DNA of 64,000 nt from Acidobacteriota bacterium. Its GTDB lineage: Bacteria; Acidobacteriota; Terriglobia; Bryobacterales; UBA6623. Location: the NCBI GenBank assembly GCA_027592785.1, contig JAQCLD010000005.1, forward strand, positions 1 through 64,000, written 5' to 3'. Below the pieces are notes generated by a model, which worked only from the letters and a program-made list of their open reading frames with translations, was not told where the DNA came from and did not search any database. Shown piece by piece: positions 17,956-27,335 of this stretch. Positions within the stretch are counted from its first letter, which is position 1. Each line of letters opens with the position of its first letter. A program made the position numbers and the translations under genes.

Positions 17956-18900
17956 CTACGCCAAAGAATCGATGACGAAGGCGTACATCTTGTCGAGGCC
18001 GCCAGCCGCGAAGTTCTGAACCAGTCCCACATCACGTCCCGCCGGGTCGCGACTTAAGGCCCCTTGCTCGATTCCCCAAGCTTCGACCGACAGCCGCACC
18101 CGTCGCGGTTCTTCAAAAAACTCGGGATGCAAAGCGAAACAGACGGCGGTCATGTCCCACAGCCGGTACATTGGTTGGTCGAGCACGAGTTGATAGGCAT
18201 CCCGCGCCAGCCGCGCAGCGGTTGAATGTTTTGCAGCCTCTTGCAACCCGTCCAAGAATTGCGCGCTGATGAGGGCCTGATCACTTACGTCGAGCGGAAC
18301 AATGGTGAGCGGAACGCTCGTGTTCCCAAAGATCCAATCCACAGCGAACGGATCCCAGAAGGCGTTCCATTCGGCGCGTTCACCCACCGGTACTCCTGGC
18401 AGCGTCTCGGGTTCCAAATTGCCCGGAACGTCAACGGCTCCGCCCATCCAGACGATTTCGCGGATCCGGCTCTCGAGCTGCGGCCGGCGCTCCAGCACTA
18501 GTTGCAGTTGCGTGAGTGGACCGGTGGCCAGGATCGTCAGTCCTTTGTTGCCGACGGATTCCAACGCTTGAACCAGATGCTGCTCGCCGTCGGGGTAAGG
18601 CGGCGAGATTGGCGGCGCCTGTCCCAGGGCGTCGAGCTGAACGAAGCGCCCACAGTCGGAGCGGTACTTCCAGGGAAACGGATTTACCGCCCGCGCCGAG
18701 CTGAGCGAGGCTGGGATATCCGGTCGGCCGGCCAACCCAAGCAGCCTGTGCTGGGCCTCCATGGCTTGTTCAGTGAGGCAGTCCGCGCTAGTAAGCGATG
18801 TCCCGATCAAGTCGACATCGGGCCGCCGGGCCAACAGCAACAGAGCGATCAGCTCATCGATGGCCCCGTCATGACTCAGGAAGAATCGATTGCCGCTCAT
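17956..18900 (-). CDS. nucleoside hydrolase family protein, variant metal motif
   Basis: 314 residues of the inosine/uridine-preferring nucleoside hydrolase family, which cleaves N-glycosidic bonds with a bound calcium ion. Supporting features are LTILATGPLTQLQLVLERRP, REIVWMGGAVDVPGN, AEWNAFWDPFAVDWIF and the late Asp in RLWDMTAV. The family's N-terminal DxDxxxDD is here SHDGAIDE (residues 9-16), so the first Asp is Ser and the last is Glu. From memory a subfamily shares this form, so it may not be inactive. Start ATG 18900 overlaps the previous stop by 4 nt; it is the last gene of the secretin operon. Confidence 0.82.
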   Translation of the reverse strand: MSGNRFFLSHDGAIDELIALLLLARRPDVDLIGTSLTSADCLTEQAMEAQHRLLGLAGRPDIPASLSSARAVNPFPWKYRSDCGRFVQLDALGQAPPISPPYPDGEQHLVQALESVGNKGLTILATGPLTQLQLVLERRPQLESRIREIVWMGGAVDVPGNLEPETLPGVPVGERAEWNAFWDPFAVDWIFGNTSVPLTIVPLDVSDQALISAQFLDGLQEAAKHSTAARLARDAYQLVLDQPMYRLWDMTAVCFALHPEFFEEPRRVRLSVEAWGIEQGALSRDPAGRDVGLVQNFAAGGLDKMYAFVIDSLA

Positions 18901-19622
18901 CGGTCGAGTTCGGCCACGGCGGCTGTGTCGACGAACCAAACGACGTTCTCGGCCTGGCGGTCGACCAGCTGTGCCGGATAAGCCAAGAAATCCTGCTGTC
19001 CTTCCAACACCGCCTTGAGCGACTTGGCCTTATCAGCGCCCGTCACTAAGAAAACCGTGTTGGCCGCGTTGAGCAAGACCTTAGGCAGCAGGCTGACTCG
19101 GTAACTCTTCTTCACCGAGGTATACACCGATCCAACCAAACCCGAGCGGTCCAGGATCAACGGTTCGCCAGGGAACAAGCTCGCCGTATGCGCGTCGTCG
19201 CCAATTCCCAGGTGCAACACGTCAAAACGCGGCGCCGCTTCCTCGTCCAATCCAAACGCCTCGACCAGATCATCGGCATAGCGCTCGGCTGCGACCGGAG
19301 GTTCCAGTTCGCCCTGAATGCGATGAACCTGTTCGGCCTCGAGCCCGACGGGTTGGCACAGAGCTGCATCGGCCATGCTGAAGTTGCTTTCGGGATGTCC
19401 GGGCGGCACCGGCCGCTCATCCACGAAGAAGAGTTGTAGCTTGGGCCACTCGAACTCTCGCCTGGCCATCGCCTCGAACATCAACTTAGGAGTCGACCCG
19501 CCCGAGACGGCCAGCGTCGCGCGCCGCGCGTCCTGCAGCGCTTCGTCGAGTTTTCCCAGGATGAACTCGGCCGCCGCCGCCGCCGCTTCTTCCTTCGAAT
19601 CGTAAACGCGGAGCTTGGGCAT
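18897..19622 (-). CDS. pgl: 6-phosphogluconolactonase
   Basis: 241 residues of the SugI/DevB-type family, the second step of the oxidative pentose phosphate pathway. Landmarks are LAVSGGSTPKLMFEAMA, LFFVDERPVPPGHPESNF and VLHLGIGDDAHTASLFPG. Length is normal. It is sandwiched between a pseudopilin gene, with no gap after its stop, and a nucleoside hydrolase, with a 4-nt overlap. Cotranscription with secretion genes is probably an accident of compact packing. Confidence 0.92.
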   Translation of the reverse strand: MPKLRVYDSKEEAAAAAAEFILGKLDEALQDARRATLAVSGGSTPKLMFEAMARREFEWPKLQLFFVDERPVPPGHPESNFSMADAALCQPVGLEAEQVHRIQGELEPPVAAERYADDLVEAFGLDEEAAPRFDVLHLGIGDDAHTASLFPGEPLILDRSGLVGSVYTSVKKSYRVSLLPKVLLNAANTVFLVTGADKAKSLKAVLEGQQDFLAYPAQLVDRQAENVVWFVDTAAVAELDR

Positions 19623-20000
19623 CTACCACTCGCTATAGGAAGTGCCGTTGAGCGCTGTACGGTCCGAGCCGCTGCGCACGTCGTAGAGCCCGGATTCTCC
19701 CGTGGGTCCTGCGTCGTTAATCATCTGCCAAGTATCGCGCGACTCGGTGAAAGGGTCGAGCGGGACCTCCCGCAAATAGCCTTCCGAGACCAGTTCGTCC
19801 AGCGACTGCGGCGGCTCTTCCTTGTCGTAGGTGAACTGATCGATCACTGAGCGCATGGTGAACAAGTTGCTCTGCAACACGGACTCTTTGGCCCGCACCA
19901 TCGCCGTCGTGTAGAACGGCACGGCGATAGACAAGATCGTGACGATGATCGCCACGACCACCATGACCTCGATCAGTGTGAAGCCGCGTCTATCGTTCAT
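19623..20000 (-). CDS. type II secretion-type pseudopilin (GspG-like)
   Basis: 125 residues. A prepilin peptidase site RRG|FTLIE (cleavage after Gly6, Glu at +5) is followed by a hydrophobic N-terminal helix. The globular part is short and has the major-pseudopilin pattern EEPPQSLDELVSEGYL and PLDPFT. It ends in SYSEW, the same ending as the neighbouring pseudopilin. ATG at 20000 gives a normal short leader; a GTG at 20018 would overlap the previous gene. It probably assembles into a periplasmic pseudopilus with the secretin encoded upstream. Confidence 0.87.
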   Translation of the reverse strand: MNDRRGFTLIEVMVVVAIIVTILSIAVPFYTTAMVRAKESVLQSNLFTMRSVIDQFTYDKEEPPQSLDELVSEGYLREVPLDPFTESRDTWQMINDAGPTGESGLYDVRSGSDRTALNGTSYSEW

Positions 20001-20007
20001 CGTTCTG

Positions 20008-20757
20008 CTACCACTCACTGTAAGACTCTCCGTCCAACGACGAGCCGAAGCTCAGCGAGAAGACATCGAAAACATTGTCTCCGCCCCAGGTCATCGCCTC
20101 GGGAGGATCCGATACCGATCGCATGCCCCATTCCGGGAGCCCGGTCATCGGGTCTACAGGAATGCGCCGCATGAAACGGATCTTCGAAGGTTCTTCCTCG
20201 TCGCTGCCAGCGCCAGTGTCCCTGCCGGTGCGCGAGCCAGTGCCTGTGCCGAAGCCGCTGCCGCTCCCCGTACGCGAACTGCCGCTGCGCGAGCCGAAAC
20301 CGCCGCTCGTTGAATTTCTTGAATTCGTTTGGCCCTGGCGCTGCGATCCAAACGAACCGCTGCGTTGGTTGGCGGAATTTCGATTGCCAAACGCTCCTCG
20401 AGACTGCGTGCCGCCGTTGTTCATCCCCGCAACTCCGCCAAGCTGATCGGCTCCCAGGACCGCGCCGCCCGCATTCGCTTCCACGCCCTCGACCAAGACT
20501 TCGAGACTGGGCGGATAGCCGTGGTTGTCGGGATCCTCCTCGGTAATGATGCCTTCGTCTACGGCGTCCTTATAGCGGTCGATTGCTTCGCGCATTTCAA
20601 CGAGAGCAGTGCGCAGGCGGTGTTCTTTGTCGCGCTGAACTTTGACGCGGGCCACCGGCAGCGCCATCGTCGACAGAATCAGCAAGATCGTAAAGGCCAC
20701 GATCAGCTCGACCAGGGTCAAGCCGCGGCGCGAACCTCCTCGAGCGATACGGGTCAT
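20008..20757 (-). CDS. pseudopilin with Gly/Ser/Arg-rich insertion
   Basis: 249 residues. Prepilin cleavage site RRG|LTLVE (Gly12) and hydrophobic helix are normal, and the globular domain keeps TALVEMREAIDRYKD, GYPPSLEVLVEGV and RRIPVDPMTGLPEWGMRS. Between them, about residues 94-190 are a low-complexity stretch rich in Gly, Ser, Arg, Asn and Gln with no Cys, absent from typical GspG proteins. The C-terminus is SYSEW as in the partner. The start overlaps the secretin stop by 4 nt. Confidence 0.85.
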   Translation of the reverse strand: MTRIARGGSRRGLTLVELIVAFTILLILSTMALPVARVKVQRDKEHRLRTALVEMREAIDRYKDAVDEGIITEEDPDNHGYPPSLEVLVEGVEANAGGAVLGADQLGGVAGMNNGGTQSRGAFGNRNSANQRSGSFGSQRQGQTNSRNSTSGGFGSRSGSSRTGSGSGFGTGTGSRTGRDTGAGSDEEEPSKIRFMRRIPVDPMTGLPEWGMRSVSDPPEAMTWGGDNVFDVFSLSFGSSLDGESYSEW

Positions 20758-23204
20758 TGCACTGTCAGTTGGAGCGATGCCGCCTGCAAATTCATCGGAT
20801 TGCCGTCGGCGCGGCGAGCGCCGGTCGGGCTGACGTTGAGTTGGGTCTGGCCCGCGGCAACGCCCCGCAGACGGATCTGGATGAGCTCTCCGCGACCCGT
20901 GGCGCCGCCTGTTCCTGGGAACCGAGAAATATTCACTGCCGACTGACCAACCTGATTGCGAATGTTCCGCGAGAAGATCAGATCCGTCCGTTCCGGACCA
21001 GCCAAGAAGTCGCCACGGGTGATCTCGACAATGTTGACCACCGCGGGGTCGAAGGCGATCCGCAGCGGGCTGCCGAACAGATCGGTAACGCCATCCGCGA
21101 GCACGCTGACCGTGGTCTCTTCACCCGCCGCGAGCGTCGTCTGGCCGGGCTCAAACAGTAGGCGAGACGCGGCAGCCGGCTGGGCTGGAGTAGCGGGTTG
21201 CTCCGTGGTCGTTGGTGTCGCCGCCGGCGGAACGCCTGGCGTCGCAGGACTGCCGGGAGTTGCTGCGCCGGGAACCGCTGCAGCCGGTGTGGGAGCGCCA
21301 GGCGTCTGCGTGGCTGGAGTAGCCGGAGTCGGCGTCTCAGCCTGCACAGGGAACCCGGGGGCAGGCAACGCAGCTTCACCGTTGCTCTCTTCCTTGAAGC
21401 CAACCTGGAAGACCTGCTCGGTACCCGAAGCGATCTCCAGCAGGTTCGACGCATCGACAGTCGGCAGCCGTACGATGTGCGGAATGACAACGATCAGGAT
21501 CTCGTTCTGCGCCGTATCGACCTTCTTGACGCTAAACAGCCGTCCCAGAATCGGGATCTCGGCCAAGAAGGGAATACCGGATTTTGTGGTGAAGACGCTG
21601 TCTTGGTTCAATCCGCCCAAGATGCTGGCCTCGCCCTCTTCCAAGCGGATGTCGTGCTCGATCGTCTTCTGGCTAATGATCGGCTGCTGAATGCCTCCGA
21701 GATCTTGGAAGGCGCGCACGTTGGAAACCTCGATAGAGAGATGCATCGAGATTTCGCGGTCGTTATGAACCTTGGGCAGGATGTCGATATTGACGCCGAC
21801 CTCCTCGAAGTTGAACTGGGTGTTGACCAGCGCATTCGCGCCGACGCCTCCGATTCCCGGCTGGAAGCTGCCGGTAGCGATCGGGATCCTTTCGCCAATT
21901 CTTAGACTCGCCTGTTGGTTGTCAGTGGCGCGAATTCGCGGCGACTGCAGCAGGTTCGAGTCTGCGCTCGAGAAGAGTGCGGTCAACTGCGCGCCGGGCA
22001 GCGTGGCGGTCCAGTCTCGCGTGCCGACGCCGGTTATATCCGACAAACGCACTCCGCCGTCAGTTCCGCCGGTGAATGACAGGGGCACGCTGATTCCAGG
22101 CGCACCGCCGGAGGTCGGCGAAAAACCTAACTCGCGCGACCGGCTACGCGAGACCTCAAGCACCAAAACGTCGATGACAACCTCGGGCCGAGCCTTGTCA
22201 ATGTCATTAATCAGCTTGTCGACCAGCGCCAGTTCCGAGCGCGAACCGCGCACCACCAAAGCATTCATCGAAGTCACCGGAAACATCCGCCGGATGTCCG
22301 TCAAACCGCGAATCGCTGTGACGATCTCTTGCAGTTCCTGCGGCGTGGCCACGTTGTTCAGGTAAATCGTCTTGACGATCTTCTCTTCGAAGTCGCGCCG
22401 TTTCGCCGTCGTGTCGTTGGTGACGAAAATCGCGTTGTGCGTGATCGGCTTCCAGTAAGTCTGGGTGATCAGCGCCGTATAATCCAACGCCTCGGTCAAC
22501 GTGGCGTCTTGGATCGCAATGTCGACGCGCTTGTCTGAGAAGTCAGGATCGAACAGCACATTGATGCCGGCCAGCTTGCCGATCGTCTCGTAGACGACCT
22601 TCAACTGCTGACTCATGGTGATGTCGACGGGCTGCGTGGACAGCGGCCGCAAAACGGCCGGTTCCCGCATCGACTCCACCAGTTTGCGGCGCTCCGCACG
22701 GTCGAGTTCCAGCGCGCTGGCGTTGCCGTCGTCGTCTTCCTTATTCTCGCCGCCGCGGCGCTTCTCAATCATGTCCAGCGTCCGCTGGTATTGCTGCGAG
22801 GCGGCGGTCAGCGAGGGATCGATTTCTATGGCCCGCTGGAAGTGCGCAAGCGCTTCATCTAAGAGCCCCTCGTCGTCGCGCAACCGTCGTCCGGCGTCCA
22901 CATGCGCCTGAGCCGCCACGAAGCGCATCCGCCGCACCGATAACTGGTAGCGATTGTCGCCAGGATCCTCGACTTGGGCCTGCTCGTACAGCTGCAGCGC
23001 TCCGTCATAGTCCTTCTGGACTTCCGCGCGCCGGCCCTGCTCGTAGAGCTGTTTGGCCTTTCTCGACGCTCCCGGCAGGCCCGGAGTGGCCATCAAAAGG
23101 CAGAGAATGAGAACTAGCGACGTCTGGAATAGTCCCCGCGTTCGTGCCACCCTAAAGAGGCGGCGTCGGGCGGGGCGGCGGTCGTCAGCAAAGGCGGTTA
23201 TCAA
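20754..23204 (-). CDS. secretin (GspD/PilQ-like) with N-terminal TPR and C-terminal cohesin-like domain
   Basis: 816 residues. Order: signal or anchor helix (about 25-45), TPR pairs (about 48-150), an STN/N0-like region (RVDIAIQDATLTEALDYTALIT), N1-type repeats (IVKTIYLNNVATPQELQEIVTAIRGL), the secretin core with EVGVNIDILPKV and IPILGRLFSVKKVDTAQNEILIVVIPHIV, a Pro/Ala/Thr-rich linker (about 610-685), and a final beta domain (AGEETTVSVLADGVTDLFGSPLRIAFDPAVVNIVEITRGDF) that looks like a cohesin module. The core should form an outer-membrane ring. It heads an operon with two pseudopilins and diverges from smpB. Confidence 0.9.
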   Translation of the reverse strand: MITAFADDRRPARRRLFRVARTRGLFQTSLVLILCLLMATPGLPGASRKAKQLYEQGRRAEVQKDYDGALQLYEQAQVEDPGDNRYQLSVRRMRFVAAQAHVDAGRRLRDDEGLLDEALAHFQRAIEIDPSLTAASQQYQRTLDMIEKRRGGENKEDDDGNASALELDRAERRKLVESMREPAVLRPLSTQPVDITMSQQLKVVYETIGKLAGINVLFDPDFSDKRVDIAIQDATLTEALDYTALITQTYWKPITHNAIFVTNDTTAKRRDFEEKIVKTIYLNNVATPQELQEIVTAIRGLTDIRRMFPVTSMNALVVRGSRSELALVDKLINDIDKARPEVVIDVLVLEVSRSRSRELGFSPTSGGAPGISVPLSFTGGTDGGVRLSDITGVGTRDWTATLPGAQLTALFSSADSNLLQSPRIRATDNQQASLRIGERIPIATGSFQPGIGGVGANALVNTQFNFEEVGVNIDILPKVHNDREISMHLSIEVSNVRAFQDLGGIQQPIISQKTIEHDIRLEEGEASILGGLNQDSVFTTKSGIPFLAEIPILGRLFSVKKVDTAQNEILIVVIPHIVRLPTVDASNLLEIASGTEQVFQVGFKEESNGEAALPAPGFPVQAETPTPATPATQTPGAPTPAAAVPGAATPGSPATPGVPPAATPTTTEQPATPAQPAAASRLLFEPGQTTLAAGEETTVSVLADGVTDLFGSPLRIAFDPAVVNIVEITRGDFLAGPERTDLIFSRNIRNQVGQSAVNISRFPGTGGATGRGELIQIRLRGVAAGQTQLNVSPTGARRADGNPMNLQAASLQLTVQ

Positions 23205-23275
23205 GCGGGATAGCGTCCGGTAGGATCGGTTCCTACCTATAGTGACGCACTCCTCCGCTCAGGCGTGGACTCGGA

Positions 23276-23740
23276 ATGGCGAAAACGGAAGGAATTAAGA
23301 TCCTGGCGGATAATCGGCGCGCCCGGTTCAAGTACCACCTCCTCGATACCTTCGAGGCGGGCATTGTGTTGACCGGTTCTGAGGTGAAATCCGCCAAAGC
23401 GGGCCAGATTCAGCTGGGAGACGCGTACGCCTCCCTCAACAATGGCGAAATCTGGCTCCACAACGCTCATATCAGTGCTTATCTGCAGGCCAATCGCCAA
23501 AACCATGAGCCTATGTCCGTTCGCAAGCTGCTGCTGCACCGCGCCGAGATCGACAAGCTCGTTGGTAAGACGCGCGAGAAAGGCCAGACGTTAATTCCGA
23601 CGAAAGTCTACCTCAAGAACGGCCGCATCAAGGTCGAGATCGCCCTCGCAAAAGGTAAACAAGATCACGACAAGCGCGAGACGATCAAGAACCGCGAACT
23701 CGACCGCGAAGCCCGTCAAGCCATGATGAAGCGCGAGTGA
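23276..23740 (+). CDS. smpB: SsrA-binding protein
   Basis: 154 residues. SmpB binds tmRNA and brings it to stalled ribosomes for trans-translation. Landmarks are NRRARFKYHLLDTFEAGIVLTGSEVKSAK, LHNAHISAY and the basic C-terminal tail KGKQDHDKRETIKNRELDRE, which mimics the missing mRNA and anticodon stem. The ATG at 23276 gives the expected length. No ssrA (tmRNA) gene was found nearby. Confidence 0.96.
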   Translation: MAKTEGIKILADNRRARFKYHLLDTFEAGIVLTGSEVKSAKAGQIQLGDAYASLNNGEIWLHNAHISAYLQANRQNHEPMSVRKLLLHRAEIDKLVGKTREKGQTLIPTKVYLKNGRIKVEIALAKGKQDHDKRETIKNRELDREARQAMMKRE

Positions 23741-23812
23741 GTTCTATGCCGATGAGCAGAGCGGTGTACTACTCCTAAGGGAAGCCTACTAGTCACCGGC
23801 GGCGGTTGAACG

Positions 23813-26272
23813 TCAGGACTCTGTTCGGTTGCTGTGCTGCAGCGCCCGAGGTCCGGCCTGCTGGACTCTTTCGAGCGCGGCCTGCAGCAGGTCTAGTTTG
23901 ATCGGCTTGGTGACGTAATCGTCCATTCCGGCAGCCCGGCACCTGTCGTGGTCGTCCTTCATGGCCAGGGCGGTAAGGGCGATCACGTGCAGATGGCCGC
24001 CGGTCGATTCCTCGCGCCGCCGAATCTCCGCCGTAGCCTCCAAGCCGTCCATTTCCGGCATCTGGACATCCATCAAGACCGTATCGAATCGTTCCTCTTC
24101 AAGCCTGCTAAGCGCCTCAAGCCCGTTTGAGGCGCACACCGCTGAATGGCCGAGTTTCGCCAGGAAACGCTCCGCTAGTTTCCAGTTGACTGGGTTGTCA
24201 TCGGCGACCAGTATGCGTAGGCTGACCCGGGGCTCAACCTTTGCCGGCGCCGTTGCCGGCGCCTCAGGCTCTGGCGCAATGGGGCCTGCAACCGCTGTTG
24301 CGGCCAACAAGCGGAGCTTACGCATATCCACAGGCTTTGCCAATCTTGCCGCAACACCTAGTTCCTCCGCCCGGTCGGAGTCTCCCGTGTGGGCTCCGGA
24401 AGTCAGCAGGATCGTTGGGGGCGACTCGAGTTGCTCTTCCGCGAGGATTTGCTCGAGGAGCGCGTAACCGTCACCGTCCGGCATGGAGAGATCGCAGATC
24501 AACAACTCGAACTTCTGGTTGGCCGCAGCCAGCGCCTTCATCCGATCCAGCGCCCCAGCAACGCAATCACACGACTCCGCCCGCATGCCCCAACTCGCAG
24601 CGGCTTCCTCCAGCACTCCACGGCTTGTGGTATTGTCGTCGACGATTAGTACCGTGCGCCCATCCATGCCGCGCCAATCGAATGCCGGTTCGGGCTCAGC
24701 GCTCGTCTTGTTGAGTCGGAAGTTGGCCGTGAAATGAAAACAGCTGCCCACCCCCGGTTCACTCTCGACCCAGATTTTGCCGCCCATCATTTCGACCAAC
24801 CGACTGGAGATGGTCAGACCCAAGCCGGTGCCTCCAAAATGGCGAGTCGTGGAGGCGTCCGCCTGGCTGAACTGTTCAAAAATAGTTGCCGTTTTGTCAG
24901 GGCTGATGCCGATGCCCGTGTCGCGGACGCGGAGGTGCAGCGCGGCCTCGTCCTCATTACTGCTTTCCAACGACACTTTGAGAACGACTTCGCCCTCGGA
25001 TGTGAATTTGACCGCGTTTCCGACCAAATTGATAATGATTTGCCGTAGGCTGACTGACGCCCCGATGAGTCGCGTGGGAGTACCCGGAACGACCCACGAG
25101 ACCAGCTCAAGGTTCTTGGCGAATGCCCGCGGCGCTAGCACGCGGAGGGCGTCCTGCATACACTCGCCCAGATCGAACTCCGTCTCTTCCAACGTAAGCT
25201 TGCCGGCTTCAATCTTCGAGAAATCAAGGATCTCATTGATGATGTCGAGCAGGGCGTCGGCCGAAGACTTGATGGTGCACACGAACTCGCGCTGATCTCC
25301 ATCCAGGTCCGTATCGAGGGTTAGTTCCGCCATGCCCATGATTCCATTCATGGGCGTGCGAATTTCGTGACTCATGTTGGCCAGAAACTCGCTCTTGGCG
25401 CGGTTGGCATCCTCCGCTGCCCGTGTGCGCTCCGCGACGCGGCTTTCGAGAGTGCTATTGGACTGCTCCAGCAACTTCACGTAGCGCCTAGCGAGTGCGG
25501 CACTGATCACGCCGAACGCGAGCAGTAAAGTTGCCAGGCCAAACAGCGCCGTGCTGTAGCGCGCACTCGTCGTCACGGCGTCATCGAAATCGGACCGAAG
25601 CGCCGCACGCAACTCTAGGATGCTTTCCTCTAGAGGAACCTCGAAGTACTCACCCAACAAGTCGTCGACAGCGACCTTCCTTGCCCTGAGCACGGAGATA
25701 TGGTTCTTCAGGTACGGCCAGTTCGGATCGGGCTTGGCTCCGGCTTGCCCGTCGAGATCCGACAACAGACTGGTAATCAGCTCCGATGACTGCGGATTCG
25801 GGTTCGCCACAAACCGCCACACGGCGTTCTCAACGCCCAGTAAGCGGATCCTCTCGATCGAGCCCACAGCGGTCCGCTCCAACGACCGTTGCGTCAGCGA
25901 GATCGTTGCTGCGGCTGAGTTGCGCAAGACGGAGAACTCCGATTTGAAGTCCTCTCTCAGCTCGCTGCGCCGTTCGACTTGCTGTCTCGGCGGCGGATAC
26001 CGCACGTAGGAGCTGTTCTCCAGACGATCGATGATACTCAGCGTTTCGGCTTGCAACCGGGCCAGCTCGTCGTAGCTGGTATCGAGGCCCTGGGTCAGCT
26101 TCAATATCTCTGCGTCGAGCCGGGCACTGCTGGCGCTCAACCCATCGAGCAAGGTCATTGCGTCTTCGTACGCCTCGCGGTCCTCCACGCGAGCGCCGTG
26201 GGTGAGGGCCAATCCCAGCGTGAGGACCGCTGCAATGAATCCGGCTGCGGCCGCCCATGGCGGCAGTCTCAC
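23813..26272 (-). CDS. hybrid sensor histidine kinase with two receiver domains
   Basis: 819 residues. TM1 (about 7-25) and TM2 (about 241-262) flank an all-helical sensor region containing [19 protein letters not shown], which resembles the DAHL type. HisKA follows with the phosphorylated His at about 302 in [10 protein letters not shown], then a HATPase_c domain with [16 protein letters not shown] and [10 protein letters not shown]. Two receiver domains end the protein: VLIVDDN with Asp in [13 protein letters not shown], and ILVADDN with [12 protein letters not shown] and a late TKPI. No DNA-binding output is fused. Its GTG/ATG-type start overlaps the peroxidase stop by 4 nt, so the two are coupled. 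Confidence 0.93.
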   Translation of the reverse strand: MRLPPWAAAAGFIAAVLTLGLALTHGARVEDREAYEDAMTLLDGLSASSARLDAEILKLTQGLDTSYDELARLQAETLSIIDRLENSSYVRYPPPRQQVERRSELREDFKSEFSVLRNSAAATISLTQRSLERTAVGSIERIRLLGVENAVWRFVANPNPQSSELITSLLSDLDGQAGAKPDPNWPYLKNHISVLRARKVAVDDLLGEYFEVPLEESILELRAALRSDFDDAVTTSARYSTALFGLATLLLAFGVISAALARRYVKLLEQSNSTLESRVAERTRAAEDANRAKSEFLANMSHEIRTPMNGIMGMAELTLDTDLDGDQREFVCTIKSSADALLDIINEILDFSKIEAGKLTLEETEFDLGECMQDALRVLAPRAFAKNLELVSWVVPGTPTRLIGASVSLRQIIINLVGNAVKFTSEGEVVLKVSLESSNEDEAALHLRVRDTGIGISPDKTATIFEQFSQADASTTRHFGGTGLGLTISSRLVEMMGGKIWVESEPGVGSCFHFTANFRLNKTSAEPEPAFDWRGMDGRTVLIVDDNTTSRGVLEEAAASWGMRAESCDCVAGALDRMKALAAANQKFELLICDLSMPDGDGYALLEQILAEEQLESPPTILLTSGAHTGDSDRAEELGVAARLAKPVDMRKLRLLAATAVAGPIAPEPEAPATAPAKVEPRVSLRILVADDNPVNWKLAERFLAKLGHSAVCASNGLEALSRLEEERFDTVLMDVQMPEMDGLEATAEIRRREESTGGHLHVIALTALAMKDDHDRCRAAGMDDYVTKPIKLDLLQAALERVQQAGPRALQHSNRTES

Positions 26273-27225
26273 CTCAACTCCGCTTCAACCACGCCTGTTA
26301 GGCTCTCCAGGAAAGCGACCAATTGCGACACTTGCACATCGTCTACCGGGAGCCCGATCTGCAGCTCGGCCATCGTTCGGACGGCTTCTTCCAACGTGGC
26401 CGCGGAGCCGTCGTGAAAGTACGGTTGCGTTAGCGCCACGTTACGCAGGCCGGGCACCTTGAACTTGTACTTGTCTTCCTCACGGCCGGTCACGTTATAA
26501 CGGCCCAGGTCCGCCTCCGTGAGCGGCGTTCCGCGCAATGCGAAGTAATCCCCCATGATGCCGATGCGCTCGTACATGTTGCCCCCGAAAGCTAGGCCCT
26601 GATGACACGAGGCGCAGCCCAGCCGTTGGAATTCGGCGAAGCCTCTCGCGGCCTCCGGCGAGAGCGACTCCTTTTCGCCGCCTTGGTAGAGGTCGAACGG
26701 CGAGTTGAGCGTCAACAAAGCCTTCTCGTAGGTCGCGATTGCGTCGGCGATGTTGGCCGCCGCCGGGCCCTCGCCATAGATCTCACGAAAGCGTTCGACC
26801 ATCTCCGCGTCCTGATTGAGTCGGGACAACACCGGGTCCCAGCCTTCTCCCATCTCCTGGGGATTCCCTATGGGCTGGTGTACTTGGTCCTCTAAGGTCG
26901 GCGAACGGCCGTCCCAGCATTGAGAGAAGTTGAGGCCTGCGTTCAGCACGGTCGGCGTGTTGATCGGCCCGATCGCCCCGCCGATGCCCATCGCCGTTAC
27001 TCGGCCGTCGTCTCCTCCTTTGGAGGGGTCGTGGCAGCTCGCGCACGAGATCGTCTCATCGGCGGAGAGCCGAACGTCGAAAAACAGATCCCTTCCCAGC
27101 TCGATCCTCTCTTCCTTGCCGGTGGTTGGGGAGGACTGCGCCGACTCCTGCGATGGAGCGCAAGCAAGAAGTACGCACGCCGCCATAATCGCTGGGACGC
27201 GTCTGTTGACGCTCAGAGAGCGCAT
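26269..27225 (-). CDS. di-haem cytochrome c peroxidase-family lipoprotein
   Basis: 318 residues with a lipobox LLAC (Cys about 22). Two CxxCH haem-binding motifs, both CASCH, define the di-haem CcpA/MauG family. Other landmarks are [46 protein letters not shown], where the usual Phe before Trp is Cys, and [25 protein letters not shown]. It would reduce peroxide, or oxidise a partner, at the periplasmic face. The operon with a hybrid kinase suggests that redox or peroxide state is sensed by the kinase, which is inference. It diverges from pepA. Confidence 0.9.
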   Translation of the reverse strand: MRSLSVNRRVPAIMAACVLLACAPSQESAQSSPTTGKEERIELGRDLFFDVRLSADETISCASCHDPSKGGDDGRVTAMGIGGAIGPINTPTVLNAGLNFSQCWDGRSPTLEDQVHQPIGNPQEMGEGWDPVLSRLNQDAEMVERFREIYGEGPAAANIADAIATYEKALLTLNSPFDLYQGGEKESLSPEAARGFAEFQRLGCASCHQGLAFGGNMYERIGIMGDYFALRGTPLTEADLGRYNVTGREEDKYKFKVPGLRNVALTQPYFHDGSAATLEEAVRTMAELQIGLPVDDVQVSQLVAFLESLTGVVEAELR

Positions 27226-27335
27226 GTGTTCTTGACCAATCGAGTCCCCCAGGAACAGCCTGCCAAATCTCTTATCGGCCCGACAGTCCAGCCCTTGACG
27301 GAATGTCGCCGTAGTCGTCGTAGACTAGGTCTTCT

